64,000 nucleotides of DNA, from contig JAODUP010000131.1 in the NCBI GenBank assembly GCA_025642065.1, positions 124,001 to 188,000 of the forward strand. Direction: 5' to 3'. The notes under the pieces are model-generated. The model saw nothing but the letters and a program-made list of their open reading frames with translations. It was not told where the DNA came from and ran no database searches. Below are positions 59,501 through 64,000 of the stretch, piece by piece. This DNA is from Paralvinella palmiformis (Eukaryota > Annelida > Polychaeta > Terebellida > Alvinellidae). The position numbers were made by a program, and so were the translations under genes. Position 1 is the stretch's first letter, and the number at the start of each line of letters is the position of its first letter.

Positions 59501-61075
59501 ATTATTAATTTAATGCGATACATATTTCAGCCAGATGAACACATATTTAAAGCCTGAACAGACGGTTATTAAGGCTGATACGCTGAAACATGCCATAGAT
59601 TATGAAGGCAAAGCCATTTATGATGGGTAGGTAAAACTAACCAATAATAGAAAAAATGCAAAAAAAACCCTTCTTTAAACCACTTAGAGCATTTCATGAT
59701 TATCAATGAAAGAATGCAATATCAGGCTTGTATTAAGTGTTACTTTTTAATATTCTTTAACAGGACAGATGTATGCTTTCACATGCTACAAAATAACCAA
59801 GTTATGGGACAACGACACGCAAGAGTGTTATTGGACAGTCTAGACACAAACAGAGATGTTATAGTATTGTATGATAAATACAATATGACTGGATTAGACG
59901 TGAGTCATGCAAATCACGCACACTAATAGAATAAAGCATTGTCAAATTTGTGATTAGTTTGTAACAGTTATGTCACGAACTTAAAATAATTTGGTAATAT
60001 TTTTATTAGATCAATATATGATGTATAATCTAGAGAAGTTTTATGTCTGATTATATGTAATCACTGCTCCTCTCATCACTCTGACACACATGTACTGTGA
60101 GAGGGAGATGGCAATCACTATTAATATTTAATATATTTATTACAGGCATGTGAGCCACACGTAACCACAATCTGGTGGTCAGGTTGGTGGTGGCTTTGGT
60201 GGTTACTTATAGCCTGTGCCTTGTTTATCATCCTTATGATCATTATTGTTCTCATCATTATCTGCTGCTGTTGGCCAACGTATGTACCATTATCTTTATT
60301 GTATTAATAATTCTGACTTGGTAATACTTCAAAACGTTTTGGAATAAGTAAGATATGCAGATATCTATATATTCTGTAACACTCTGATAAAAACTGAAGA
60401 TGTGTGTTTGCTAAAGGTTCCATATTTACCAGAGTTTTAATCGAATACTAAATTCTGAACTGTTCCTCACTGACTGGCAAATGTATTTAAATATGTATCT
60501 GAATCATATCACATAATTACGTTTTTTGGTTTTTTTAAAGAGTTCTAAATGTGTACTTTTATTTTAGTTAAATGTATTAATTCTCAACAACTGAAGTGTA
60601 GTGTAAAATGTTCTGTTGTAGAAGAAATTATTTTAGGGTTGTGACTTTCTACTAAATAAAATGAATTTATTTTTCTGCCAGATTCAAGACGCCTCTATCT
60701 TTTTATGAAAAGCCATGTAAGTAGAACATCCATGTGTTTGTTATATAGTGACTCCCATACATGTTATAATGAAGTTGAATAAAAACCATCGCAAATTGTA
60801 GGAAAGGGGCCTTTTTTCCTGATACACATTATATAAGAAAATAAACTCCTTTCATAGATAATGAATATTGTGCTCTCTTTATTACAGATGTAGTAGTTGA
60901 TCCAGTTACAGTAGCGTAAGTATAAACTACTTTGTGATGACAATTAAGTTGAAACAGTCATATGTTATTTTGTCAGTGACCTTTTTATCAGTAATTTAAC
61001 TCGGTCTTCGTATCATTTTACAGTCCACCAAATTATGGCTTTGAGTGGCAGGAAGAAGTTGTCAAGATGAACTGA
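32041..61075 (+). CDS. CadB: non-classical transmembrane cadherin, apparently complete (40 coding exons, 1,794 aa)
   Basis: The phases of 40 exons close to 5,385 nt including the stop. Domains: signal peptide 1-22; EC1 about 40-127 (DVNDN); EC2 to 247; EC3 to 362 (DVNDN); EC4 to 475 (DVNDN); EC5 to 576 (DFNDR); EC6 to 681 (DENNH); EC7 to 788 (EANNK); EC8 to 910; EC9 to 1025 (DINDH); EC10 to 1129 (DENDN); EC11 to 1247; EC12 to 1360 (DVNDN); EC13 to 1497 (DINDN); EC14 to about 1606; a membrane-adjacent domain about 1607-1715; transmembrane helix about 1729-1751; cytoplasmic tail of about 40 residues with PPNY at 1779-1782. Linkers EC2/3, EC8/9 and EC11/12 lack the DxNDN motif. EC13 contains RQRRKR (1471-1476), a furin-type site. 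The pre-membrane domain and long EC array recall CDH23, PCDH15, CDHR2 and fly Cad87A/Cad88C-type proteins; an exact orthologue is not claimed. Expected role: adhesion or a long extracellular link. No catenin-binding tail is present. Confidence 0.93.
32553..32730 (+). mobile_element. SINE family A copy, variant subfamily
   Basis: Head caatggcctaaatggtaaca, B box gggttcaaaccccag, then the body and aaaagtggccttaaaaacag. Confidence 0.7.
34008..34191 (+). mobile_element. SINE family A, youngest-looking copy with target-site duplication
   Basis: Intact head gcgcctccgtggtctagcgg (A box) and gtgttcgaatcccgg (B box), full body and atcaatcatca tail. It is flanked by 15-16 bp direct repeats, cccagtgattcagggg at 33995-34010 and cccagtgattcgggg at 34192-34206, with one mismatch. 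This identifies a retrotransposed insertion. Confidence 0.88.
34547..34633 (+). CDS. CadB exon 2: N-terminal segment
   Basis: 87 nt, phase 1 to 1. It completes the signal-peptide end (FGVCQEG) and reads to ENAPI before EC1. No CadA counterpart is visible. Confidence 0.82.
34864..35000 (+). CDS. CadB exon 3: EC1
   Basis: 137 nt, phase 1 to 0, with YATDSD and LNSALDRE motifs of an EC repeat. The donor gtttgt is weak. Confidence 0.85.
35150..35209 (+). CDS. CadB exon 4: EC1
   Basis: 60 nt, phase 0 to 0, encoding HLITFYAFDESGDSVA, the penultimate strand of EC1. Confidence 0.84.
35383..35472 (+). CDS. CadB exon 5: EC1/EC2 linker
   Basis: 90 nt, phase 0 to 0, encoding LDVNDNKPSF and the first EC2 strand ending TVNE. 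The end matches the end of CadA exon 2 (TSIRE). Confidence 0.9.
35481..35647 (+). repeat. three tandem copies of a 56-bp unit
   Basis: Units at 35481-35536, 35537-35592 and 35593-35647 each start gttttacaatggtaatgtag and end gatgggatgttccacc, nearly identical. The array begins 8 bp after the last base of CadB exon 5. Confidence 0.9.
36140..36183. repeat. (TG)n microsatellite
   Basis: About 21 units in CadB intron 5. Confidence 0.9.
36627..36740 (+). CDS. CadB exon 6: EC2
   Basis: 114 nt, phase 0 to 0, encoding TDADLGINAEV and C171. It aligns with CadA exon 3. Confidence 0.88.
36911..37045 (+). CDS. CadB exon 7: EC2 core
   Basis: 135 nt, phase 0 to 0. EACDTF supplies C185, paired in position with CadA NPCDYF. 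It ends ILIMAQ. Confidence 0.88.
37046..38339 (+). other. CadB intron 7
   Basis: 1.3 kb AT-rich; no repeat or exon recognised. Confidence 0.5.
38340..38468 (+). CDS. CadB exon 8: EC2/EC3 linker, degenerate
   Basis: 129 nt, phase 0 to 0, encoding DKGEPSLSS and HEGNIQLQQPTF in place of DxNDNxPxF. Confidence 0.87.
38704..38773 (+). CDS. CadB exon 9: EC3
   Basis: 70 nt, phase 0 to 1, encoding SVQVRAGNIADSV. The usual D-x-D calcium motif is eroded here. Confidence 0.83.
38957..39087 (+). CDS. CadB exon 10: EC3
   Basis: 131 nt, phase 1 to 0, encoding NYFTIGD and GVLDREAIEGSNYVFILE. Confidence 0.86.
39088..39743 (+). other. CadB intron 10
   Basis: AT-rich; nothing recognised. Read-through past the weak gtattt donor would stop at a TAA near 39232. 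Confidence 0.5.
39744..39926 (+). CDS. CadB exon 11: EC3/EC4 linker
   Basis: 183 nt, phase 0 to 0, encoding IDVNDNAPKF, TVREDQ and VTDADM. Confidence 0.91.
40238..40390 (+). CDS. CadB exon 12: EC4 core
   Basis: 153 nt, phase 0 to 0, encoding GDNAYMKISLQG through APDYDDGTHQIKLT. Confidence 0.88.
40731..40895 (+). CDS. CadB exon 13: EC4/EC5 linker
   Basis: 165 nt, phase 0 to 0, encoding VDVNDNDPVF and YVREDRPVG. It is a single exon here but split into two in CadA. Confidence 0.9.
41282..41335 (+). mobile_element. SINE family A 3' end fragment
   Basis: tttagcctatcgtatgcaca, then aaaagtggccgtaaaacatc and an (ATC)n tail. Confidence 0.65.
42735..43020 (-). mobile_element. tRNA-derived SINE, family B, well-preserved copy
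   Basis: The minus strand begins gagctctggtggcctagcgg (A box) and has gcaggttcgaaccccg (B box), followed by a body that ends near 42735. The same body is at 4640-4945. The long open frame at 42525-42926 overlaps it and is not a gene. Confidence 0.8.
43381..43445 (+). CDS. CadB exon 14: EC5
   Basis: 65 nt, phase 0 to 2, encoding ATDLDTSFGPLKYSLSG. Confidence 0.88.
43485..43511. repeat. (GT)n microsatellite
   Basis: About 13 units in the 195-bp CadB intron 14. Confidence 0.85.
43641..43878 (+). CDS. CadB exon 15: EC5 core and EC5/EC6 linker
   Basis: 238 nt, phase 2 to 0, encoding NEDSGEISLAQKLDFEQ, MATDSGG and LDFNDRGPVF, a slightly degenerate linker. Confidence 0.9.
44277..44416 (+). CDS. 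CadB exon 16: EC6
   Basis: 140 nt, phase 0 to 2, encoding AVDQETDEDVTYRI and HPLSYEETDNG. Confidence 0.89.
44828..44906 (+). CDS. CadB exon 17: EC6
   Basis: 79 nt, phase 2 to 0, encoding LIVEASDNGIPPQVSTVPV. Confidence 0.89.
45141..45252. repeat. interrupted (GT)n microsatellite
   Basis: About 110 bp of GT units with several interruptions, CadB intron 17. Confidence 0.9.
45493..45562 (+). CDS. CadB exon 18: EC6/EC7 linker
   Basis: 70 nt, phase 0 to 1, encoding DENNHSPVF. The donor (gttggt) runs straight into a (GT)n tract. Confidence 0.88.
45568..45606. repeat. (GT)n next to the CadB exon 18 donor
   Basis: The tract starts five bases after the donor GT, inside a 136-bp intron. Confidence 0.85.
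45699..45883 (+). CDS. CadB exon 19: EC7 core
   Basis: 185 nt, phase 1 to 0, encoding RASDLDSGTNGQLSY and INEVSGLISV. Same length as CadA exon 17. Confidence 0.91.
45977..45998. repeat. (TA)n microsatellite
   Basis: Short TA tract at the edge of the LINE remnant in CadB intron 19. Confidence 0.8.
45999..47440 (-). pseudogene. decayed non-LTR retrotransposon (LINE), antisense in CadB intron 19
   Basis: On the minus strand, 46373 leftward reads MVYGSETWTMNAERIG, then an in-frame stop, then EIRMLHWMWGVSLTDK. These are the C-terminal reverse-transcriptase motifs of RTE/CR1/Jockey-type LINEs. Upstream on the same strand, an open frame of 135 codons (47415-47008) carries GWWDEGIVKR and resembles the endonuclease-to-RT linker. 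The segment between about 46440 and 47005 shows no recognisable LINE motif and may be a deletion join or another insertion. The element is interrupted by stops and lacks its core. Confidence 0.7.
47578..47642. repeat. (TC)n(TA)n compound microsatellite
   Basis: It ends 14 bp before the CadB exon 20 acceptor junction and occupies the place of the polypyrimidine tract. Confidence 0.9.
47657..47783 (+). CDS. CadB exon 20: EC7/EC8 linker
   Basis: 127 nt, phase 0 to 1, encoding YAVDQGSPQRTATAHV and LEANNKDPVF. Same length as CadA exon 18. Confidence 0.91.
47936..48084 (+). CDS. CadB exon 21: EC8
   Basis: 149 nt, phase 1 to 0, encoding GTPVDTVNARDPDVGSAI. Confidence 0.88.
48173..48262. repeat. 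(GT)n and short (GA)n tracts
   Basis: Within CadB intron 21. Confidence 0.8.
48310..48448 (+). CDS. CadB exon 22: EC8
   Basis: 139 nt, phase 0 to 1, encoding INRFSGMISTNGKLDRDY and VKAEDINGQ. Confidence 0.88.
49069..49125 (+). repeat. three tandem copies of a 19-bp unit
   Basis: ataactctgctctaccgtg twice, then a third copy with one change (accgtg to actgtg). The rest of CadB intron 22 (48449-49541) holds nothing recognised except a C-rich run near 49247. Confidence 0.9.
49542..49772 (+). CDS. CadB exon 23: EC8/EC9 linker, degenerate
   Basis: 231 nt, phase 1 to 1. The linker region reads STRDSDLTF instead of DxNDNxPxF; then IPEEDPAGT and IATDPELG open EC9. Confidence 0.88.
49826..49895 (+). 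mobile_element. tRNA-like SINE head fragment
   Basis: tagctaagtgggtaaagtg (A-box-like) and ctctggttcagtattt (B-box-like), about 35 bp apart. No body was recognised. Confidence 0.35.
50034..50065. repeat. (AT)n microsatellite
   Basis: Lies 21 bp before CadB exon 24. Confidence 0.85.
50087..50253 (+). CDS. CadB exon 24: EC9 and EC9/EC10 linker
   Basis: 167 nt, phase 1 to 0, encoding NKRMDFENPN and TTDINDHEPKF. Confidence 0.9.
50254..51938 (+). other. CadB intron 24
   Basis: It holds a short (AAT)n run near 50386-50408 and a (GT)n tract at about 50565-50599. No SINE or exon recognised. Confidence 0.5.
51939..52088 (+). CDS. CadB exon 25: EC10
   Basis: 150 nt, phase 0 to 0, encoding NPGSQIGVVLATDDDS and FHIDPEM. 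Confidence 0.89.
52351..52458 (+). CDS. CadB exon 26: EC10
   Basis: 108 nt, phase 0 to 0, encoding NHKLDRETVGNYYLIVQAKD. Confidence 0.9.
52459..53613 (+). other. CadB intron 26
   Basis: AT-rich; nothing recognised. A (CA)n tract at about 52276-52306 lies in the preceding intron. Confidence 0.5.
53614..53821 (+). CDS. CadB exon 27: EC10/EC11 linker
   Basis: 208 nt, phase 0 to 1, encoding VLDENDNKPVF and ANDADEDVNGAVTYRI. Confidence 0.91.
54383..54618 (+). CDS. CadB exon 28: EC11 and degenerate EC11/EC12 linker
   Basis: 236 nt, phase 1 to 0, encoding IETITGIIRS and IEAQDGGSP. The linker reads SDVVIHDGRPVI in place of DxNDN. Confidence 0.89.
54906..55100 (+). CDS. CadB exon 29: EC12
   Basis: 195 nt, phase 0 to 0, encoding IATDSDFGPEGQ and FKIDPDSGLITI. 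The acceptor is tandem, CAGTAG; only the downstream AG avoids an in-frame TAG. Confidence 0.89.
55101..56097 (+). other. CadB intron 29
   Basis: It begins with a (CA)n tract (about 55120-55151) and contains two copies of acagatgatgcctga at about 55360 and 55390. Otherwise nothing recognised. Confidence 0.5.
56098..56220 (+). CDS. CadB exon 30: EC12/EC13 linker
   Basis: 123 nt, phase 0 to 0, encoding VKDKGSPPNVV and TDVNDNSPSF. Confidence 0.91.
56352..56450. repeat. two adjacent imperfect palindromes
   Basis: cattacctgaaa with tttcaggtaatatg, then about 35 bp on cattacctgaaa with tttaaggtaatg. Each can fold on itself and they are copies of each other. Confidence 0.75.
56523..56592. repeat. 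(GT)n microsatellite
   Basis: About 34 units with one interruption, preceded by a (GA)-rich run. A shorter (GT)n lies at 56254-56277. Confidence 0.9.
56702..56828 (+). CDS. CadB exon 31: EC13
   Basis: 127 nt, phase 0 to 1, encoding ASVEEESPVGTYV and CDPDQPPYN. Confidence 0.88.
57026..57319 (+). CDS. CadB exon 32: EC13 with a furin-type motif, EC13/EC14 linker
   Basis: 294 nt, phase 1 to 1, encoding FKIDKNTGVITTNSILDRE, RQRRKR at 57193-57210, and EDINDNGPVF. The basic run lies in an insert between the last strands of EC13. Confidence 0.91.
57320..58526 (+). other. CadB intron 32
   Basis: 1.2 kb AT-rich; nothing recognised. Confidence 0.5.
58527..58804 (+). CDS. CadB exon 33: EC14
   Basis: 278 nt, phase 1 to 0, encoding AVDPDNQPDFEYSI, FIIDKDTGMIRT and VDATDSERK. 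It is the last EC repeat; no DxNDN follows. Confidence 0.9.
59094..59182 (+). CDS. CadB exon 34: membrane-adjacent domain, part 1
   Basis: 89 nt, phase 0 to 2, encoding LSPGQRLRFRF and a following helix. The pattern resembles the opening of the membrane-adjacent domains of PCDH15/CDH23-type proteins. Confidence 0.85.
59222..59275 (+). mobile_element. possible tRNA-like SINE head fragment
   Basis: agcttagtcagtacagttgg and gtagaggcttgatcc resemble a tRNA D-arm/A-box region. No B box or body was found. Confidence 0.25.
59531..59626 (+). CDS. CadB exon 35: membrane-adjacent domain, part 2
   Basis: 96 nt, phase 2 to 2, encoding MNTYLKPEQTVIKADTLKHA. Confidence 0.86.
59764..59899 (+). CDS. CadB exon 36: membrane-adjacent domain, part 3
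   Basis: 136 nt, phase 2 to 0, encoding GTDVCFHMLQ through MTGLD, the last strands before the membrane. Confidence 0.87.
60146..60279 (+). CDS. CadB exon 37: Trp-rich juxtamembrane segment and transmembrane helix
   Basis: 134 nt, phase 0 to 2. WWSGWWWLWW (1722-1731) is followed by about 20 aliphatic residues (LLIACALFIILMIIIVLIII) and CCCW at the inner face, a possible palmitoylation cluster. Confidence 0.93.
60682..60716 (+). CDS. CadB exon 38: cytoplasmic tail, part 1
   Basis: 35 nt, phase 2 to 1, encoding FKTPLSFYEKP. The small exon is fixed by acceptor ttttctgccag and donor gtaagt. Confidence 0.82.
60888..60915 (+). CDS. CadB exon 39: cytoplasmic tail, part 2
   Basis: 28 nt, phase 1 to 2, encoding YVVVDPVTV. 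Both neighbours fit only in these phases. Confidence 0.82.
61024..61075 (+). CDS. CadB exon 40: tail end with PPNY, stop
   Basis: 52 nt including TGA at 61073-61075, encoding APPNYGFEWQEEVVKMN. PPNY is a PPxY motif of the kind bound by WW domains. Confidence 0.88.
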
Positions 61076-61776
61076 TTAACAACATGCATAATGGTTAATT
61101 GTTGATGATAAGTGACTGGCATAAAACATCTGGAAAATATTGATACAGTTGTCTACCTACTGCTCTGTAGATTTACTGCATTACTGACAGCAAATAGCTG
61201 GACTATTGGAAGAATTTTTCATAAGTTAGTTGCTGCAAGAAGCACCTACAAACAAACTGTAGAAATGTGGCATGTCTCTGTTAACGGGATACCCACAGCA
61301 CAGAGAAAACGACTTGAAATAAAATTCCCTTCAGGGAAAACACAGGTTAAGGCCTATACATGCTAAATACATTGAAAACATAATTATTGTTACTGATTGG
61401 ACATATCGACGTCTTTCTGCTTGCCAGTAATGTTGTAACATTTTCAGACCATAATTCTGTACTAATATTAAAGTGATTGGTGCTACTCTTTGTTGCTGTT
61501 CATATATTCTACAAGAAATGGTTTACATTTGTCAACTGAATTCATAGTTTTAGATGAACATGTTTATTTAAACCATTTATCTGCCAAATGTAGCAATACG
61601 GTGTAAATATTATGTGAAGTATAACATTTTTGTAAGTACCTGATTTATTTGTGTTATCATAAATAGTGTGTGTGTGTGTGTTTAAACTAGAGGTATCATT
61701 TGCTAGCCACGCTTTTTAAAATTGTGTCAAGTTTTACGATTTGCAGCATTTTGTTTTGTGCTAAGTATAGGCAATT

Positions 61777-61782
61777 AATAAA
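61777..61782 (+). promoter_or_regulatory. candidate poly(A) signal AATAAA
   Basis: First canonical hexamer after the CadB stop, about 700 nt downstream; modest GT-rich sequence follows. Confidence 0.4.
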
Positions 61783-62206
61783 ACTAACTCCCGTGTATTC
61801 ACCGGATGTTAGTTTGCATGACCTAAACCTTCATTCTCGGATAAGCCTCTCTGTTAGTCTAGGTTGGAGAGAGTCTTTCCATGGTGTGCATAATCTGGAT
61901 TAGTAATCATCTTTTTAATTTGTTTATCAGTGTGTTTTAACTGTCGCATTCATCACCATAATGGTGTTCTTGGTGATGATTTTCATTTATAATATTAGCT
62001 AAAATATAAAATATTGCATCAGGAATTGTTTAAGCAGAGATTCCAAACGTCATTTTGTAAATTCACATTATTAAATCACAGAGCACTAATTACGGAGTTA
62101 CACTTGCCATGAATGGCATATTTATTCTACAGTTTTAACTCGGTATAACCATGTTATGTTGGGGTTAGCGCCCGAGAATTATAACTTGATAATAATTGTA
62201 TCATGG

Positions 62207-62212
62207 AATAAA
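62207..62212 (+). promoter_or_regulatory. candidate poly(A) signal AATAAA
   Basis: Second canonical hexamer, followed by tgtgtggtga, a typical downstream GT-rich element. Confidence 0.4.
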
Positions 62213-64000
62213 TGAAGAAAGATATCATCTTTAAGATTGTGTGGTGATTATTATTATTATGCTTGTAAACAAACGAATCTTACTCTGGTATGAACATACT
62301 ATGGTATCATAAAGTTCAGGCATAAATATGTTTGTGTGAAAAATAATGACATACAACAGAAATGGTAAACATAGGGTTTTTTTTTTTAAAGTAACTGAAA
62401 ACTATTGAATTCAGGTTAAAAGTAAATTAGTCGGCCAGTTATAGCTATACTATGTATCTCGCCTTCAGCCAGTCAATAATCCTGTCTTTGTGATCCTTTT
62501 TTCAAACACTCATTTTAGAATGGTATTAGATAAAGTATCTTCAGCACAAAAAGATATGATAAGTTAATTAGACAACACTACCCTCCAACATAAGCCAGGA
62601 TTTTAACCCGAGTCTTGGGGTTGTGTAGTAAACTATACTACAAAGTTACCCCAGAGAGAAGTCGTTTATTGTGTGGATACTTGAAAGATGGCTGCATCTA
62701 GCAAATATTGCAAAACGTGACGTCATTTTGGAAAGTTTTAAAATAATGGCGAGATACACACCGAGAGAGATGTTAATCACAAACCAAAATGAATTGCATT
62801 CAAAACAGTTGTTGGCTATATGAAATCGAAAAAAAACATGGTGGAAAAATAAATACAAAATTCTTTTACAGTCAGGGGTTTCAACTTGGGTCAGTATGTT
62901 TCTAAACATAAGTAATACAAAATCTGTGCATTTGACAGATGTCATGAACTGCTTTTAGTCCAGTCCATGTAGCGTTGCCCAGGTAGAACAAAACAGAAAT
63001 GACTAGTTAAAGGTAGACATTGTGAGTGATCATTCGTTTAAGTTTCAGTAAATGACACCTTATTTATCCCACCAAACTGAAGAGAATAATTTCCAGATGC
63101 CATTGTTCCTCAATCCCTGGTTTTGGCTCTTTACCTGTCTACCGTTTCATTTTGATCTGATCAAGGTTGCAAAAATATGATTTAAAAACAAAGTCTGATT
63201 CTTTTTATTTAAATCTTTAAAAACATTCCGGCGACAAGTCCCTGAATTATTTTCCACATTTATTGCATATTGCCTCACGTGCTGCTTTCCCCACAAATTC
63301 AGTCTTATCAAAAGTATAACCACACACAATCCTGTTTTCTGTCAGACATCGTGAAGTTGACAAATATCAATATATTTTGGTAAATTGCCAGCTGTGAATT
63401 ACACAATACTGTAGTCTCAATAGATAACTATTGACAGTTAATCTATGTGAATGCTCGCCTTATATACCCATCCTTACTAAACACCAAGTGTTTAACATTA
63501 ACTCAATGATCCCCTAAATGCATAAAAGACTTCATCTGTCAGATCATCCACAAATTCATCCTATTTACCAAACTGAAGCAGCGTGGCTTCACTCAACACC
63601 TTGTGTCCTGATCTGCCAAGATCAGCCCAGCAATAGATTTTTGAGAACTGTCACTAATTAGTATCGCTATGACACAGTTTTGAAATATAATCCCAATTCA
63701 ATTACAAATATATGTTGAAATAATTATCTAGCATAAGTAGCAATTGATTTTAAATAACATTTCATTTTTTTGTATTGCAAGTTAATTGATAAATGTATGT
63801 TTACAAAATAATCAATAAAAATAATTGCAATAACAAATTAGTCACAAAAAATCAAAATGCATGATTTTTTGTAGTGATTTAAACCAAACAACTCCGATCT
63901 GATGTGGAGTATCCAATTTTGATCACCTGTCATAATTTGGTCAATAAACAGCTACTTTTCATAGCAAGTCAAGTGAATTAACTAGGTAATTTCCGTTATT
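62213..64000. other. sequence downstream of CadB
   Basis: AT-rich and without recognised genes. A minus-strand tRNA-like SINE head may lie at about 62585-62655 (gtagtatagtttacta, then ctcgggttaaaatcctgg). The 99-codon minus-strand open frame at 62646-62945 shows no recognisable family. Confidence 0.4.

Larger units (their letters stand above)
61076..62212 (+). other. CadB 3' UTR (extent uncertain)
   Basis: No coding exon follows the TGA. Two AATAAA hexamers lie downstream, at 61777-61782 and 62207-62212, the second followed by a GT-rich stretch. Which one is used cannot be told from sequence. A short (TG)n lies near 61667. Confidence 0.5.

Noticed and set aside
62646..62945. 99-codon minus-strand open frame
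   Set aside because: No recognisable domain; the length is expected by chance in 64 kb of AT-rich DNA.
1..64000. CRISPR arrays, operons, prophage or bacterial mobile elements
   Set aside because: The window is spliced animal DNA; direct repeats seen are microsatellites, minisatellites or SINEs.

Overview
This is an animal nuclear genomic window: intron-rich, AT-rich, with many dinucleotide microsatellites, CpG-poor except for one patch, and with tRNA-derived SINEs and a decayed LINE. The repeats and the protostome-type cadherins suggest a lophotrochozoan, perhaps a mollusc. That placement is inference; no species marker was seen. There are no bacterial features.

Two genes account for essentially all coding sequence. 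CadA (minus strand) starts at 18206 and runs left, off the window at position 1; 18 coding exons (714 codons) are visible, giving a signal peptide, six extracellular cadherin (EC) repeats and the start of a seventh. CadB (plus strand) runs from the ATG at 32041 to the stop at 61075 in 40 coding exons and appears complete: 1,794 residues with a signal peptide, about 14 EC repeats, a membrane-adjacent domain, one transmembrane helix and a tail of about 40 residues carrying a PPNY motif. Every exon junction was assembled by hand from splice sites, reading phase and cadherin motifs; the CadB phases close to an exact multiple of three.

The genes are divergent (head to head) and paralogous. From CadA exon 3 and CadB exon 6 onward, 15 consecutive exon units match one to one in order, length class and intron phase; the last two pairs have identical lengths (185/185 and 127/127 nt). 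CadA EC1 corresponds to CadB EC2, so CadB has an extra N-terminal repeat. CadA splits one CadB exon in two, creating a 27-nt microexon.

Layout: 1-9319, CadA exons 18 to 2 with short introns holding SINEs and microsatellites. 9320-18157, long CadA intron 1 (no coding exon found). 18158-18264, first CadA coding exon. 18265-32035, intergenic or 5' non-coding region, with a CpG-rich candidate promoter near 22.4-23.6 kb, a degenerate minisatellite and several SINEs. 32036-61075, CadB, with a degraded antisense LINE in intron 19. 61076-64000, CadB 3' UTR with candidate poly(A) signals, then unassigned sequence.

Both products are predicted to be surface adhesion proteins. They lack classical-cadherin features, and CadB has no catenin-binding tail. 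A linked, divergently transcribed pair could be co-expressed and might form cis or trans pairs, but that is inference.
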